44,863 bases of DNA from Methylobacterium sp. Leaf118 (GCF_920984675.1 NZ_CAKLBV010000039.1:1-44863), one strand, 5' to 3'; positions 7,891-17,013 are shown, counted from the stretch's first letter. The notes: a model not told the origin generated them from the sequence alone. Made by a program: numbers and translations.

Positions 7891-9390
7891 CTAGGCGTCG
7901 TCGTCCTTGGCCTTGGCGGCCTTCTTGGAGGCGGGTTTGGCGTCGGCCTTCGCTTCGGGCTTCTTCGGCGCGGGCTTGGCGGCGGCAGGCTTGGCCGCGG
8001 GCTTGGCGCCGGCCGGCTTGGCCGCGGGCTTCGCGGCCTCGACGGCGGTGTAGGCGCTGGTGGCGGCCGGGACGGACTTGTCCTTGGCGATCTTGGCCGC
8101 GGGCTTCGGTGCGGTCACGGCGGCGGCGCGGGCCTTGGCGGCCTTCTCGGCGGCGGCCTGCTTCGCGGCCTCGCGGGCGGCCTCCTTGACGGCCTTCGCC
8201 TCCTCCCGCTTGCGCTGGGCGGCTTCGAGCTTGCTGGTGCGGGCGGCGTCCTTGGAGGCCTGGGCCTCCTGCTCGGCGCGGGCGAGCGCCATCGCGCCCT
8301 CGGCCGGATCGCGGCCGGTCCAGATCGCGACCGGCTGGAGCGGCGCGCGGGGCGGCAGGGTGCGCCCGCGGACATTGGCGGAGCTCAACGCCGCGAAGGC
8401 GAGGCTCGACGTGTCGGCGGTGGCGGCGCCGAGCAGCGAGGTGGCGGCGCCGTCGGCCCCCGCGGTGAGGGCGCCCGGGCCCTCGTCCACCGGCATCGGC
8501 TTGCGCTTGTCGCAGATGTAGGGCCGCATGTCCGGCGGGGTGGCGACGTTGGAGGGCGGCAGCGAGTCGAGGGTCTGCGCCGTCCAGCCCGCCGATTGGC
8601 TGAAGCCGTAGTCGAACAGGTCGGCGGCCTTGATGTCGCGCTCGCGGGCGCTGGGCTGGCCCATCACCACGGTGATGATGCGCCGGCCCCCGCGGGTCGC
8701 GCTCGCCACCACGTTGAAGCCGCCCGAGCAGATGAAGCCGGTCTTCATCCCGTCCGCCCCGGCATAGCGCCCGAGCAGGCCGTTATGGTTGGCCATCACG
8801 GCCTTGCCGTACTGGATGGCCGAGATCGAGAACAGGCCCTGCTGGTCGGGAAAGTCGCGAATCAGGGCGCGGGCCAGGATCGCCATGTCGCGGGCGGTGG
8901 TCCATTGCCGCGGCTCGGGCAGGCCGTTGGGGTTGTACCAGCGGCTCTCGCGCATGCCGATCCGGTGCGCGGTCTCGTTCATCATGTCGGCGAAGCCCTC
9001 GACGGAGCCGCCGAGACCCTCGGCGATCGTCCAAGAGACGTCGTTGGCCGACTTGACCATGATGATCTTGAGGGCGTTGTCGAGGGTGATCTGGGTGCCC
9101 GGCTTGAAGCCCATCTTCGAGGGCGGCTCGGCGGCCGCCTCGGGCGAGACCGTGAGCAGCGTGTCGAGCCCGATCTTGCCCTGCCGCACCATGGAGAGGG
9201 CCACGTAGGTGGTCATCAGCTTGGTGATGGAGGCCGGATACCAGGGATCGGTGGCCCCCTGGCTGTAGAGGACCTTGCCGGACTCGGCCTCGACCACCAG
9301 GATCGGCGCCGTCACCGCGGCCGCCTGGCCGGTCAAGACTGCGAGCGCGGCGAATGGAGCGATCAGCCGTCCCCAGACACGGTTCACCAT
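7891..9390 (-). CDS. dacA: D-alanyl-D-alanine carboxypeptidase (penicillin-binding protein 5/6 family)
   Basis: A 499-residue serine carboxypeptidase. An N-terminal signal peptide (about 1-25, ending GQAAA) leads into the S11 peptidase domain with S54-x-x-K57 in ASITKLMT, S114-A-N116 and K216-T-G218. It trims the terminal D-alanine from peptidoglycan stem peptides in the periplasm. Instead of the usual amphipathic membrane anchor, the last 160 or so residues are rich in Ala, Lys and Pro, ending in repeated AAKPA units and an acidic KDDDA tail. ATG 9390 is chosen because it places the signal peptide at the N-terminus; the frame runs 25 codons further upstream. Confidence 0.9.
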   Translation of the reverse strand: MVNRVWGRLIAPFAALAVLTGQAAAVTAPILVVEAESGKVLYSQGATDPWYPASITKLMTTYVALSMVRQGKIGLDTLLTVSPEAAAEPPSKMGFKPGTQITLDNALKIIMVKSANDVSWTIAEGLGGSVEGFADMMNETAHRIGMRESRWYNPNGLPEPRQWTTARDMAILARALIRDFPDQQGLFSISAIQYGKAVMANHNGLLGRYAGADGMKTGFICSGGFNVVASATRGGRRIITVVMGQPSARERDIKAADLFDYGFSQSAGWTAQTLDSLPPSNVATPPDMRPYICDKRKPMPVDEGPGALTAGADGAATSLLGAATADTSSLAFAALSSANVRGRTLPPRAPLQPVAIWTGRDPAEGAMALARAEQEAQASKDAARTSKLEAAQRKREEAKAVKEAAREAAKQAAAEKAAKARAAAVTAPKPAAKIAKDKSVPAATSAYTAVEAAKPAAKPAGAKPAAKPAAAKPAPKKPEAKADAKPASKKAAKAKDDDA

Positions 9391-9724
9391 CGGGCCAATC
9401 TCGGTAAGGGCTATGAGGGCGCGAAGGACCCGGACCGGCGGGGGCGGCGGACGGATCCAATGCAAGGATCATCGAGCATCAACGTGCCCTCCGTGGCGAG
9501 AGCATGGCAGACGCGGCCCGACCGTTGCCGTTCGGCGTCAGAGCAGGGTTGCGTCGTGGAAATGTGCCCGGATTGGCGTCGGGCAAGCCCGGGCGCTATG
9601 GCCTGATCCGGAGCCTCCGGGCCCGACGCCGTCGGGCCGGGGGCTCCGGCCTCCTGTTCGGCCGCGCCTCGCCCGAGGCGCCGGCTCCCTCGGCGGACCA
9701 AGCTCCGGCGGCGACGGAAAGACG
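9391..9724. other. Divergent intergenic region between dacA and queE
   Basis: A 334-base divergent control region. The only strong structure is the hairpin at 9608-9649 described separately. I see no preQ1 riboswitch core and no clear promoter boxes; GC content hides weak -35/-10 signals. Confidence 0.4.
9608..9649 (+). other. Two-part perfect hairpin in the queE leader
   Basis: Outer arms CCGGAGCC (9608-9615) and GGCTCCGG (9642-9649) are exactly complementary. The inner arms GGCCCGAC (9620-9627) and GTCGGGCC (9631-9638) are also exactly complementary, around a 3-base loop. The structure ends 75 bases before the queE ATG and has no T-run. It may be a leader RNA element or a DNA-level repeat; function unknown. 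Confidence 0.45.
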
Positions 9725-10357
9725 ATGTCCTACGCGGTCAAGGAACTCTTCCACACGCTCCAGGGCGAGGGCGCCCAGGCCGGGCGCGCGGCGGTGTTCT
9801 GCCGCTTTTCCGGCTGCAATCTCTGGTCCGGCCGCGAGGAGGACCGGGCCGGTGCCGCCTGCCGCTTCTGCGACACCGATTTCGTCGGGATGGACGGGGA
9901 GGGCGGCGGGCGCTTCGCCGATGCCGAGGCGCTGGCGGCGGCCATTGCGGCGACCTGGGGCGGCGGCGACGCGAACCGCTACGTGGTCTTCACCGGCGGC
10001 GAGCCCCTGCTCCAGCTCGACCCGGCCCTGATCGCCGCGGTCCATGCCCGCGGGTTCGAGGTGGCGGTGGAGACCAACGGCACCCTCCCAGCGCCGCCCG
10101 GCCTCGACTGGATCTGCGTGAGCCCCAAGGCCGGCAACCCCCTGGTCCAGACCGCCGGGGACGAGCTGAAGCTCGTCTATCCGCAGGCCGAGGCGCCGCC
10201 GGAGATGTTTTCGGACCTGCCCTTCCGCCACCGGTTCCTCCAGCCGATGGACGGGCCGGCGGCGGCGGCCAACACCGCCGCGGCGGTCGCCTATTGCCGC
10301 AGCGACGCCCGCTGGCGGCTGTCGCTGCAGACCCACAAGATCATCGGGATCCCCTGA
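9725..10357 (+). CDS. queE: 7-carboxy-7-deazaguanine synthase
   Basis: A 210-residue radical-SAM enzyme that converts 6-carboxytetrahydropterin to 7-carboxy-7-deazaguanine on the queuosine/preQ1 route. The cluster-binding cysteines occur in FSGCNLW and, after an insertion, CRFCDTDF, so the first spacing is longer than the classic CX3CX2C, as is normal for the alphaproteobacterial subgroup. FTGGEPLLQL is the SAM-binding GGE motif, and SPKAGNP and the final QTHKIIGIP are family signatures. ATG 9725 matches the family start (MSYAVKELFHTLQGEG). No queC or queD is adjacent. Confidence 0.93.
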   Translation: MSYAVKELFHTLQGEGAQAGRAAVFCRFSGCNLWSGREEDRAGAACRFCDTDFVGMDGEGGGRFADAEALAAAIAATWGGGDANRYVVFTGGEPLLQLDPALIAAVHARGFEVAVETNGTLPAPPGLDWICVSPKAGNPLVQTAGDELKLVYPQAEAPPEMFSDLPFRHRFLQPMDGPAAAANTAAAVAYCRSDARWRLSLQTHKIIGIP

Positions 10358-10382
10358 CGCGGGGGGCGGGGTCAGGCCCCGC

Positions 10383-12170
10383 CTATTCCGCCGCGCTCAG
10401 CGGCGGGGTGGTCCGCCCATCCTCGACCTGGGCGGCGTGCAGGCGGCGGTAATACCCGTCCTGGCCCAGCAGGGCCTCGTGCCGGCCCTGCTCGATGATG
10501 CCGCTCTCGGCCACCACAACGATTCGGTCGGCGTGGCGGATCGTGGCCAGCCGGTGGGCGATCACCAGCGTGGTGCGCCCCGCCGCCAGCTCGGCGAGGG
10601 AGGCCTGGATCTCCCGCTCGGTCTCGGTGTCCAGCGCCGAGGTCGCCTCGTCGAGGATCAGGATCGGCGGGTTCTTGAGGAAGGCGCGGGCGATGGCGAG
10701 CCGCTGCTTCTGCCCGCCCGACAGCTTCACGCCGCGCTCGCCGATCAGCGTGTCGAGCCCCTCGGGCAGGGCGGCGACGAGCCCGTCGAGCCGGGCGCGG
10801 GCGGCGGCCTCCATGATCTCGGCCTCGCGCGCGCCGAGCCGGCCATAGGCGATGTTCTCGCGGATCGTGCCGGCGAACAGGAACACGTCCTGCTGCACGA
10901 TGCCGATTTGGCTCCGGAGCGAGGCCTGGGTCAGATCGCGGATATCGTGACCGTCGATGGTGATCCGGCCGCCTTCCGCCTCGTAGAAGCGGGGGATCAG
11001 CGAGCAGAGCGTCGTCTTGCCCGCCCCCGAGGGCCCGACGAAGGCCACCGTCTCGCCCGCCCGGATGGTCAGGTCGACGCCGGTCAGCACCGGCCGCTCC
11101 GGGGCGTAACCGAAGCGCACGCCCTCGAAGCGGATGTCGCCCTTCAGGGGCGGCGCGGCGATCGCGCCCGGCCGGTCGGCGATGTCGGGCTCGGTCGCCA
11201 GGAGTTCACGGTAGCGCCGGAACCCCGCGATGCCCTTCGGGTAGGTCTCGACCACGGCGCCGATCTTCTCCAGCGGCCGGTAGAACACGCCCACCAGCAG
11301 CAGGAAGCCGACGAAACCGCCCGCCGTCAGGTCGCCGCGCACGACGAAATAGGCGCCGCCGAGGAGCACCACGATCTGGACGAGGCGCAGGCCGAGATAG
11401 TTGATCGAGAGCGCCGCGGCCATCAGCCGGTAGGCTTCGAGCTTGGCGGCGCGATACCTTGCGTTGTCGGTGGCGAACAGGGCCCGCTCGTGCGGCTCGT
11501 TGGCGAAGGCCTTCACGACGCGGATCCCGCCGACATTCTCCTCGATGCGGGCGTTGAAGGCCCCGACCCGGCCGTACTGGGCCTGCCAGTTGCGGGTCAT
11601 GCGCCCGCCGTAGCGGATCGTCACGAAGGCGATGACGGGCAGGATCGCGGCGGTGGCGAGCGCCAGCGGCGGGTGGACGAAGGCCATCAGGGCGAAGGCG
11701 CCGAACAAGGTCATCACCGCGATGAACAGGTCCTCGGGGCCGTGATGGGCGACCTCGCCGATCTCCTCGAGGTCCTTCGTCACCCGGGCGACGAGGTGGC
11801 CGGTCTTCTGTCCGTCGAAGAAGCGGAACGAGAGCTTCTGCAGATGCGCGAAGGCGCGCTCGCGCATCGTCGTCTCGATGTTGATGCCCAGCACATGGCC
11901 CCAGTAGGTCACCACCACCATCAGCCCGGCATTGGCCACATAGACGAGCGCGAGGCCGGCCGCGGCGAGCAGGATCAGGCTGAAGTCCTGGCGCGGCAGC
12001 AGCACGTCGACGAAGGCCTTCACCGCCATCGGAAAGCCGAGCTCGAGCAGGCCCGACAGCACGGCGCAGCCGAAATCGATCAGGAACAGGGTCCGGTAGG
12101 GCCGGTAATAGGCGAGGAAGTCCTTCAACATGGGGCGTGTCGCCTGCGATCTCGCCGGAACGAGGGCCAT
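10383..12170 (-). CDS. ABC transporter, fused permease and ATPase (exporter type)
   Basis: A 595-residue half-transporter. A six-helix exporter membrane domain (about residues 15-320) is followed by an ATPase domain with Walker A GPSGAGKTT, Q loop IVQQDVFLFAGT, signature LSGGQKQR, Walker B ILILDEATSALD and the switch IAHRLAT. It most resembles MsbA/lipid- or multidrug-exporter-like homodimeric proteins. The substrate cannot be told from sequence. An alternative start 13 codons downstream (ATG 12131, MLKDFLAYYRPY) is about equally plausible, since neither has a strong ribosome site. It ends 25 bases from the convergent queE stop. Confidence 0.9.
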   Translation of the reverse strand: MALVPARSQATRPMLKDFLAYYRPYRTLFLIDFGCAVLSGLLELGFPMAVKAFVDVLLPRQDFSLILLAAAGLALVYVANAGLMVVVTYWGHVLGINIETTMRERAFAHLQKLSFRFFDGQKTGHLVARVTKDLEEIGEVAHHGPEDLFIAVMTLFGAFALMAFVHPPLALATAAILPVIAFVTIRYGGRMTRNWQAQYGRVGAFNARIEENVGGIRVVKAFANEPHERALFATDNARYRAAKLEAYRLMAAALSINYLGLRLVQIVVLLGGAYFVVRGDLTAGGFVGFLLLVGVFYRPLEKIGAVVETYPKGIAGFRRYRELLATEPDIADRPGAIAAPPLKGDIRFEGVRFGYAPERPVLTGVDLTIRAGETVAFVGPSGAGKTTLCSLIPRFYEAEGGRITIDGHDIRDLTQASLRSQIGIVQQDVFLFAGTIRENIAYGRLGAREAEIMEAAARARLDGLVAALPEGLDTLIGERGVKLSGGQKQRLAIARAFLKNPPILILDEATSALDTETEREIQASLAELAAGRTTLVIAHRLATIRHADRIVVVAESGIIEQGRHEALLGQDGYYRRLHAAQVEDGRTTPPLSAAE

Positions 12171-12237
12171 GTTCCGCTGGATACGCCCGATAGCGGAGGG
12201 GCGCCCGCCCGGCCAGTGCCGGCGGCGCGGGGCGCTG

Positions 12238-13470
12238 TCACACCCTCGCCCGATCGGCGGCCAGCGTGCGGACGATGTCCCGGCGCAGCAGCGCCACGGC
12301 GATCCCGTAGAGAGGCACGCACAGGGCGAAGTAGAGCGGCCAGCCGACCGCGCCCGCGAGGGCCGGGGCCCCGACCCGCAGGGGCATGGCGGCGAAGAAG
12401 GCGGCGCCGAACAGGAGCGCGTAGTCGGTGGCGGGCTGCGGCCCCTGCGCCCAGCGGTAGATCATGGTGAAGACCGGCACGCCGAGCCCGCCCCCGCACA
12501 GGATGCCGAGGATCGCCGCTGCGAGGCCGAGCCCGCCGGAGCCGAGGGCGCAGGCCCCGATCATCAGCAGGCCGGAGACGCCGACGCCGAGGCCCGCGAC
12601 CGTGATGAGGGGCACCGTGCCGACGCGGCGCACGAGGAGGCCCGACACAAGGGCCATGACGAGGTTGATCCCCGCCGACAGGCTGCCGGTGACGAGCCCG
12701 ACCGTCCCGAGGGGCACGCCGAGATCGATCAGCGCGAGGTTGGTGACGCCGCCGAGCGCGAACATCGCCGCGAAGTAGAGGCCGAGCACCGCGACCCGTC
12801 CGCTCAGGGCCCGCAGGCGGGCAAGGTCGAGCCCGCGGGCCGCAGGGGCCCCGCCCAGGCGCAGCCGGGCCTCGGGATAGCGCAGCATCGGCAGGAGGCA
12901 GAGCGCGTTCAGGCCCGCGACCGCGAGCACCGAGGCCTCCCAGCCGATCCGGTCATAGGCCGCGATCAGAAGCCCCGCCCCGACGATGCCGCCGAGCGAG
13001 GCGCCGCCGATCTTGGCCGATGTGACGTAGGGGCGCCGTTCGGGCCCCACCGTCTCGACCACCAGGGCTTCGAGGGCGATGTCCATGGTGGCGAGGCAGA
13101 AACAGGTGGCGACCGCCAGCACGAACAGGGCCGGCAGCGGCCATGCCTCGCCGAGGCTCAGCACGCCGAGGAGCGCGATCGCCGCCCCCTGCATCAGCGC
13201 GATCCAGCCGAGCCGGTGGGGAAGGCCCGGCAGGCGGACCCGGTCGATCAGGGCGGCCCAGAGGAAGGTGAGGCCCACCGGCAGGTTGATGAGCTGCAGG
13301 AGGCCCACCTGGGCGAGGTCGATGCCGCGCACCCGCAGGATCAGCGGGGCGCCGCTCGCCAGGAAGCCCAGCGAGGTGCCGAACGTGACGTAGAGGCAGA
13401 AGAACGGCGCGAGCTGGTGCGCGAGCGACGGCCCCGCGCCGCCGGTTCGGGGAGGGGCGAGGAGGCTCAA
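12238..13470 (-). CDS. MFS transporter, AmpG/RhtX-like
   Basis: A 410-residue protein with about 12 hydrophobic helices and short loops. The early segment FLASGAPLILRVRGIDLAQVGLLQL and the FLWAALIDRVRLPGLPHRLGW loop are typical of the AmpG and RhtX/FptX branch of the major facilitator superfamily. That branch carries muropeptides or siderophores across the inner membrane. No siderophore or muropeptide genes are adjacent, so the substrate is open. The gene sits 67 bases upstream of the ABC exporter on the same strand and could share its transcript. Confidence 0.8.
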   Translation of the reverse strand: MSLLAPPRTGGAGPSLAHQLAPFFCLYVTFGTSLGFLASGAPLILRVRGIDLAQVGLLQLINLPVGLTFLWAALIDRVRLPGLPHRLGWIALMQGAAIALLGVLSLGEAWPLPALFVLAVATCFCLATMDIALEALVVETVGPERRPYVTSAKIGGASLGGIVGAGLLIAAYDRIGWEASVLAVAGLNALCLLPMLRYPEARLRLGGAPAARGLDLARLRALSGRVAVLGLYFAAMFALGGVTNLALIDLGVPLGTVGLVTGSLSAGINLVMALVSGLLVRRVGTVPLITVAGLGVGVSGLLMIGACALGSGGLGLAAAILGILCGGGLGVPVFTMIYRWAQGPQPATDYALLFGAAFFAAMPLRVGAPALAGAVGWPLYFALCVPLYGIAVALLRRDIVRTLAADRARV

Positions 13471-13579
13471 CGCCGCGTGCCGCCCGGGCCGAGCCGCCGT
13501 CGTCCCTTGCCGCGCATGGCGTCTCCCGGTCGCGCGCCCTCGCGTGAGGAGCGCCGGATGCCGCCGCGTCCGGGCATTG

Positions 13580-14749
13580 TCAATGCGCGCCCGCGCGGAC
13601 GCTCCCGGCGCGGGCCTCCGCGCCGGATTCGTGCGGGAAGGCGAGGCTGCCCTGGCGCAGGGCGGCGAAGCGGATCAGCCGGCGGGCGGCCAACGGCCCG
13701 AGGCGCCGGTGGAGGCCGTAGGCGGCCTCGACGGTCGCGGCCGCGCATTCGCTGCCGTGGCGCAGGGTCAGCATCGCCTTGAGCACGGTCCAGGGAAAGT
13801 CCAGCCCGCGCAGGATCGTGGCGAGGCAGATCGGGCCGGGGGCGTCGAAGGCTGCGACCGTCATGGACAGGGGCAATTCGGCGGCCCGGCTGAGCCCGGC
13901 CAGCACGTCCTCGGTGCGGCGCAGGGTGGTCCAGCTTTCCAGATGGGTGGCGCTCGGCGGGACCGTCGCGAACCGTTGCCGCACGAAGGCGGCGGAGGAG
14001 GCGAAGCGCGCGAGCCGCGGCTCGGGAACGTCCCGCTCCAGGATCCCGGCGACCTCGGCCATCAGCCCGTCCTCGAAGGCGCGGTCGCCGTCGAGGTCGA
14101 ACCGCAATTCGGCGCAGGCGCGCGAGCGGGTCAGATCGACGAGCCCCGGGCGGTGCACGGGCGGCAGGTCGGGCCGCAAAGCGAGCCGGAGGGTGACGGA
14201 TTCCGACTGGGCCGAATGGACCAGCAAACGGGCGAACCCGGCCTCGCAGAACTGCGCCCCCGGGTTGTCGAGGAGCCGCACCGCGACCCGCTCCCCGCCA
14301 TGGCGGGCCAAGCGGTCCGTCACGTCGGGCGGCAGTTCGGAGCGCAGGGCGATCGCGAGGCGATGCCCCTCGCCGCCCTCCTGTGCCACCGTGCCCAGGA
14401 AGTCCGGCGTCAGGCTGGCGCAGCGGGTGAGAAGCGGCGCCGCGACGCGAGGGGCGGGGTCGCGCGCCAGAGCCTGCGAGGTGCGCGGCGGCCCGAGCCG
14501 CAGGTCGGCGAGGCGCTCGGCGAAGGCCTCCCGCGCCGCGGTATCGATCTGGCCGCACAGGCGCAGGAGCAGGGCGTCGAAGGCGGGCTTGTCGGCTTGG
14601 GACAGGCGCGACCAGCGCTTCACCAGCAGTTCGGCCGATTGCAGGACGAGCCGCGACTGCAGCGCGCGATCGCCGCTGCGCAGGGCGTCCTCGATGCGGG
14701 AGACGAGCTCGTTGAGGTGCGCCCGGGAATAGGGATGTTGCCGCTGCAC
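13580..14749 (-). CDS. DUF2336 domain protein
   Basis: A 389-residue, mainly helical protein with no signal peptide or membrane helix. Repeated helix pairs (for example SRIEDALRSGDRALQSRL, and LARHGGERVAVRLLDNPGAQF) match the DUF2336 pattern, a HEAT-like alphaproteobacterial family often found beside signalling genes. Its molecular role is not known to me. It begins 7 bases after the stop of a double-receiver protein on the same strand, so the two are almost certainly co-transcribed and may interact. Confidence 0.75.
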   Translation of the reverse strand: MQRQHPYSRAHLNELVSRIEDALRSGDRALQSRLVLQSAELLVKRWSRLSQADKPAFDALLLRLCGQIDTAAREAFAERLADLRLGPPRTSQALARDPAPRVAAPLLTRCASLTPDFLGTVAQEGGEGHRLAIALRSELPPDVTDRLARHGGERVAVRLLDNPGAQFCEAGFARLLVHSAQSESVTLRLALRPDLPPVHRPGLVDLTRSRACAELRFDLDGDRAFEDGLMAEVAGILERDVPEPRLARFASSAAFVRQRFATVPPSATHLESWTTLRRTEDVLAGLSRAAELPLSMTVAAFDAPGPICLATILRGLDFPWTVLKAMLTLRHGSECAAATVEAAYGLHRRLGPLAARRLIRFAALRQGSLAFPHESGAEARAGSVRAGAH

Positions 14750-14756
14750 CGGAGGC

Positions 14757-15587
14757 TCAACCGGCCTGCCGCACGAGCGGCGGGACCGGCTCGGTCGCGG
14801 CGGACGCCTCCGCGCGCTGCAGAGCGTTGATGAGATAGGGGTGCCAGAGCCCGAAGCTCTCGTGGACCGCCTTGTCCACGTCGAAGAACCGGAACGGTTT
14901 CTTCAGGAAGCCCGAGGCGCCGAAGGTCGCGAGCCGCCGTCGCACGCCTTCCTCGACCGTCGCGCCCGTCATCAGGAGCCGCGCCCCCGGTTGCCGGTCG
15001 CTGATGCGGCAGGCGACCTCCAGGGCGGGATAATCCGGAAGGTTCATCTCGATGATGGCGAGGTCGATCGGCTGCCGCTCGGTGAGCCGCACCGCCTCCA
15101 GGCCGCGCGACGCCTCCAGGATGTGGAACGTGAAATGGCTCTGGCCGAGCAGCTTGCGGATCAGCGTCCGGGTCGCCGGGCCGGGATCGACCACGAGCAG
15201 GTCGAGTTGCCGGGCGATGATCCGGCTCGCGTCGAGCACCCGGGCGATGGACAGGTCGCCGAGGGGCTTGACGATCACGTCGTAGGCGCCGAGCCGCTTG
15301 GCGATGGAGGGCCAGCCCGGGGCCAGCATGTCGGAGACGAGGACGATCAGCCCGTTCGGGTTGCCGGTTTGGCGCCAGCGGGCGATGTCGGCGCCGTTCG
15401 TCTGCGGCAGCATCACGTCGATGAAGAGGACATCGACGGGGTGGGTTTCCAGCGACCGTTCGAGGGCGACCCCGTCGGTGGCCTCGATCACGACGGCGTC
15501 CGGGTCCCGGCGGCGCACCGCCTCGACCAGAGCCAGTCGGCTCTCCTCGTCGGGGTCGGCGACCAGGATGGTGGGCGATGGAGTCAC
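14757..15587 (-). CDS. Double-receiver response regulator without output domain
   Basis: A 276-residue protein with two receiver domains. REC1 (about 5-122) has D57 in LFIDVMLPQ and K107 in IVKPLGD. REC2 (about 128-250) keeps the N-terminal acidic D134, the switch threonine in MTGAT and the lysine in LKKPF, but at the phosphorylation position has glutamate (E180, IIEMNLPD). There is no DNA-binding or enzymatic output domain, so it probably works by protein contact, with the co-transcribed DUF2336 protein the obvious candidate partner. No sensor kinase lies nearby. It is transcribed divergently from hslO. Confidence 0.85.
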   Translation of the reverse strand: MTPSPTILVADPDEESRLALVEAVRRRDPDAVVIEATDGVALERSLETHPVDVLFIDVMLPQTNGADIARWRQTGNPNGLIVLVSDMLAPGWPSIAKRLGAYDVIVKPLGDLSIARVLDASRIIARQLDLLVVDPGPATRTLIRKLLGQSHFTFHILEASRGLEAVRLTERQPIDLAIIEMNLPDYPALEVACRISDRQPGARLLMTGATVEEGVRRRLATFGASGFLKKPFRFFDVDKAVHESFGLWHPYLINALQRAEASAATEPVPPLVRQAG

Positions 15588-15798
15588 GGATCGGGCCCAT
15601 GGGAGGGGCGGCCGGGCACGCCGGCCGGTGGTCGAAACCCTAAGCCGCAGTTCCTAAGAATTTGCGTGGCGGGGTGGGGCTCGCGTTGCCCGCCCGCAGG
15701 CCCCATATCGGGTCCATCGCCGGGACAGGTTCGGGGCGCCGCGCGCGCCCGCCCCCGGTCTCCCCTCCTCTCCGCCCCGTTCTGCCCAGGGAGAGCCC

Positions 15799-16821
15799 AT
15801 GAGCTCCGGACCCGCCCCCTCCTCTCCGGCCTCGCTCGAAGGTGACGACGATGCCGTCCTGCCCTTCGCGGTGGAGGCCCTCGACCTGCGCGGTCGCGCC
15901 GTGCGGCTCGGGCCGTCGATCGACACGATCCTGCGTCGCCACGGCTACCCCGACGCCGTCGCCCGCTTGATCGGCGAGGCGGCGGCGCTCACGGCGCTGC
16001 TCGGTTCCTCGCTGAAGCTCGAAGGCCGCTTCCAGCTCCAGAGCAAGACCGACGGGCCGGTCGGCATGCTGGTGGTCGATTTCGAGGCGCCCGACCGGGT
16101 GCGGGCCACGGCCCGCTTCGAGGCGGAGGCCGTCGCCGCCATGGGGCCGAAGGCCCGCGCCGCCGAGCTGATGGGGCGGGGCCACCTCGCCATGACCATC
16201 GACCAGGGCCCGACCCAGAGCCGCTACCAGGGCGTCGTCGCCCTGGAGGGCCAGAGCCTGGAGGAGGCCGCGCACCAGTACTTCCGCCAGTCCGAGCAGA
16301 TCCCGACGCTGGTGCGCCTCGCGGTGGCCGAGCAGATGGAGGGCGGCGAGAGCCGTTGGCGCGCGGGGGGACTGCTGGTCCAGTTCCTCCCAAGCTCGCC
16401 CGAGCGGATGCGGCAGGCGGATCTGCCGCCGGGCGACGCGCCGGAGGGGCACGACATCCTCGCGGGCACCGTCGGCGAGGATGATGCCTGGCTCGAGGCG
16501 CGCAGCCTCGTCGGCACCGTGGAGGACCACGAACTGGTCGATCCCGCGGTGTCGAGCGAGCGGCTGCTCTACCGCCTGTTCCACGAGCGCGGCGTGCGGG
16601 TGTTCGAGGCGCAGGCGCTGGTCGAGCGCTGCCGCTGCTCGCGGGAGCGGGTGATGGGCATGATCCGCTCGTTCTCGCCCCAGGAGCGGACCGACATGGT
16701 CGCCGACGACGGCAGTATCGCGATCACCTGCGAGTTCTGCTCGCGCCGCTACGTGCTGGACCCGGCCGAGATCGAGCGGGAGATCGTCGAGCGGGAGATC
16801 CCGGCGGCTTCGGAGACGTGA
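15799..16821 (+). CDS. hslO: Redox-regulated chaperone Hsp33
   Basis: A 340-residue Hsp33. The C-terminal zinc/redox switch is intact: C278-x-C280 and C311-x-x-C314. Under oxidation these cysteines form disulfides, release zinc and activate the chaperone. The central fold is recognisable in AALTALLGSSLKLEGRFQLQ and the TDGPVGMLVVDF strand. ATG 15799 follows an AGGGAGAG ribosome site. An inverted repeat just after the stop (CGCCCC 16823-16828 with GGGGCG 16840-16845) may end the transcript but lacks a T-run. Confidence 0.94.
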   Translation: MSSGPAPSSPASLEGDDDAVLPFAVEALDLRGRAVRLGPSIDTILRRHGYPDAVARLIGEAAALTALLGSSLKLEGRFQLQSKTDGPVGMLVVDFEAPDRVRATARFEAEAVAAMGPKARAAELMGRGHLAMTIDQGPTQSRYQGVVALEGQSLEEAAHQYFRQSEQIPTLVRLAVAEQMEGGESRWRAGGLLVQFLPSSPERMRQADLPPGDAPEGHDILAGTVGEDDAWLEARSLVGTVEDHELVDPAVSSERLLYRLFHERGVRVFEAQALVERCRCSRERVMGMIRSFSPQERTDMVADDGSIAITCEFCSRRYVLDPAEIEREIVEREIPAASET

Positions 16822-16999
16822 GCGCCCCGCGCGGGACCGGGGGCGTTCGGGGGAGGGCGGCCGATTTTCGCAACGCCTCCCGGATTCAACCGTCTCCCGC
16901 CGGCGGCGCAGGACAGGCCGCGCCGCCTTCGGAAAACGCGCGTCTCGCGGACGGGTGACAGCCCGACAGCCCCGCATGGACCTGCGGAATTTTGGGTGA

Positions 17000-17013
17000 T
17001 GAAAACGTTCTCA
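17000..17013. promoter_or_regulatory. LacI-type palindromic operator upstream of edd
   Basis: The 14-base site TGAAAACGTTCTCA has the central CG and the TG...CA ends of LacI/GalR-family operators. It lies about 100 bases before the edd start in an AT-richer patch. In other Alphaproteobacteria the LacI-family regulator CceR represses Entner-Doudoroff genes through sites of this general form, with 6-phosphogluconate as effector. No lacI-family gene is in the window. The link to CceR is inference. Confidence 0.55.
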
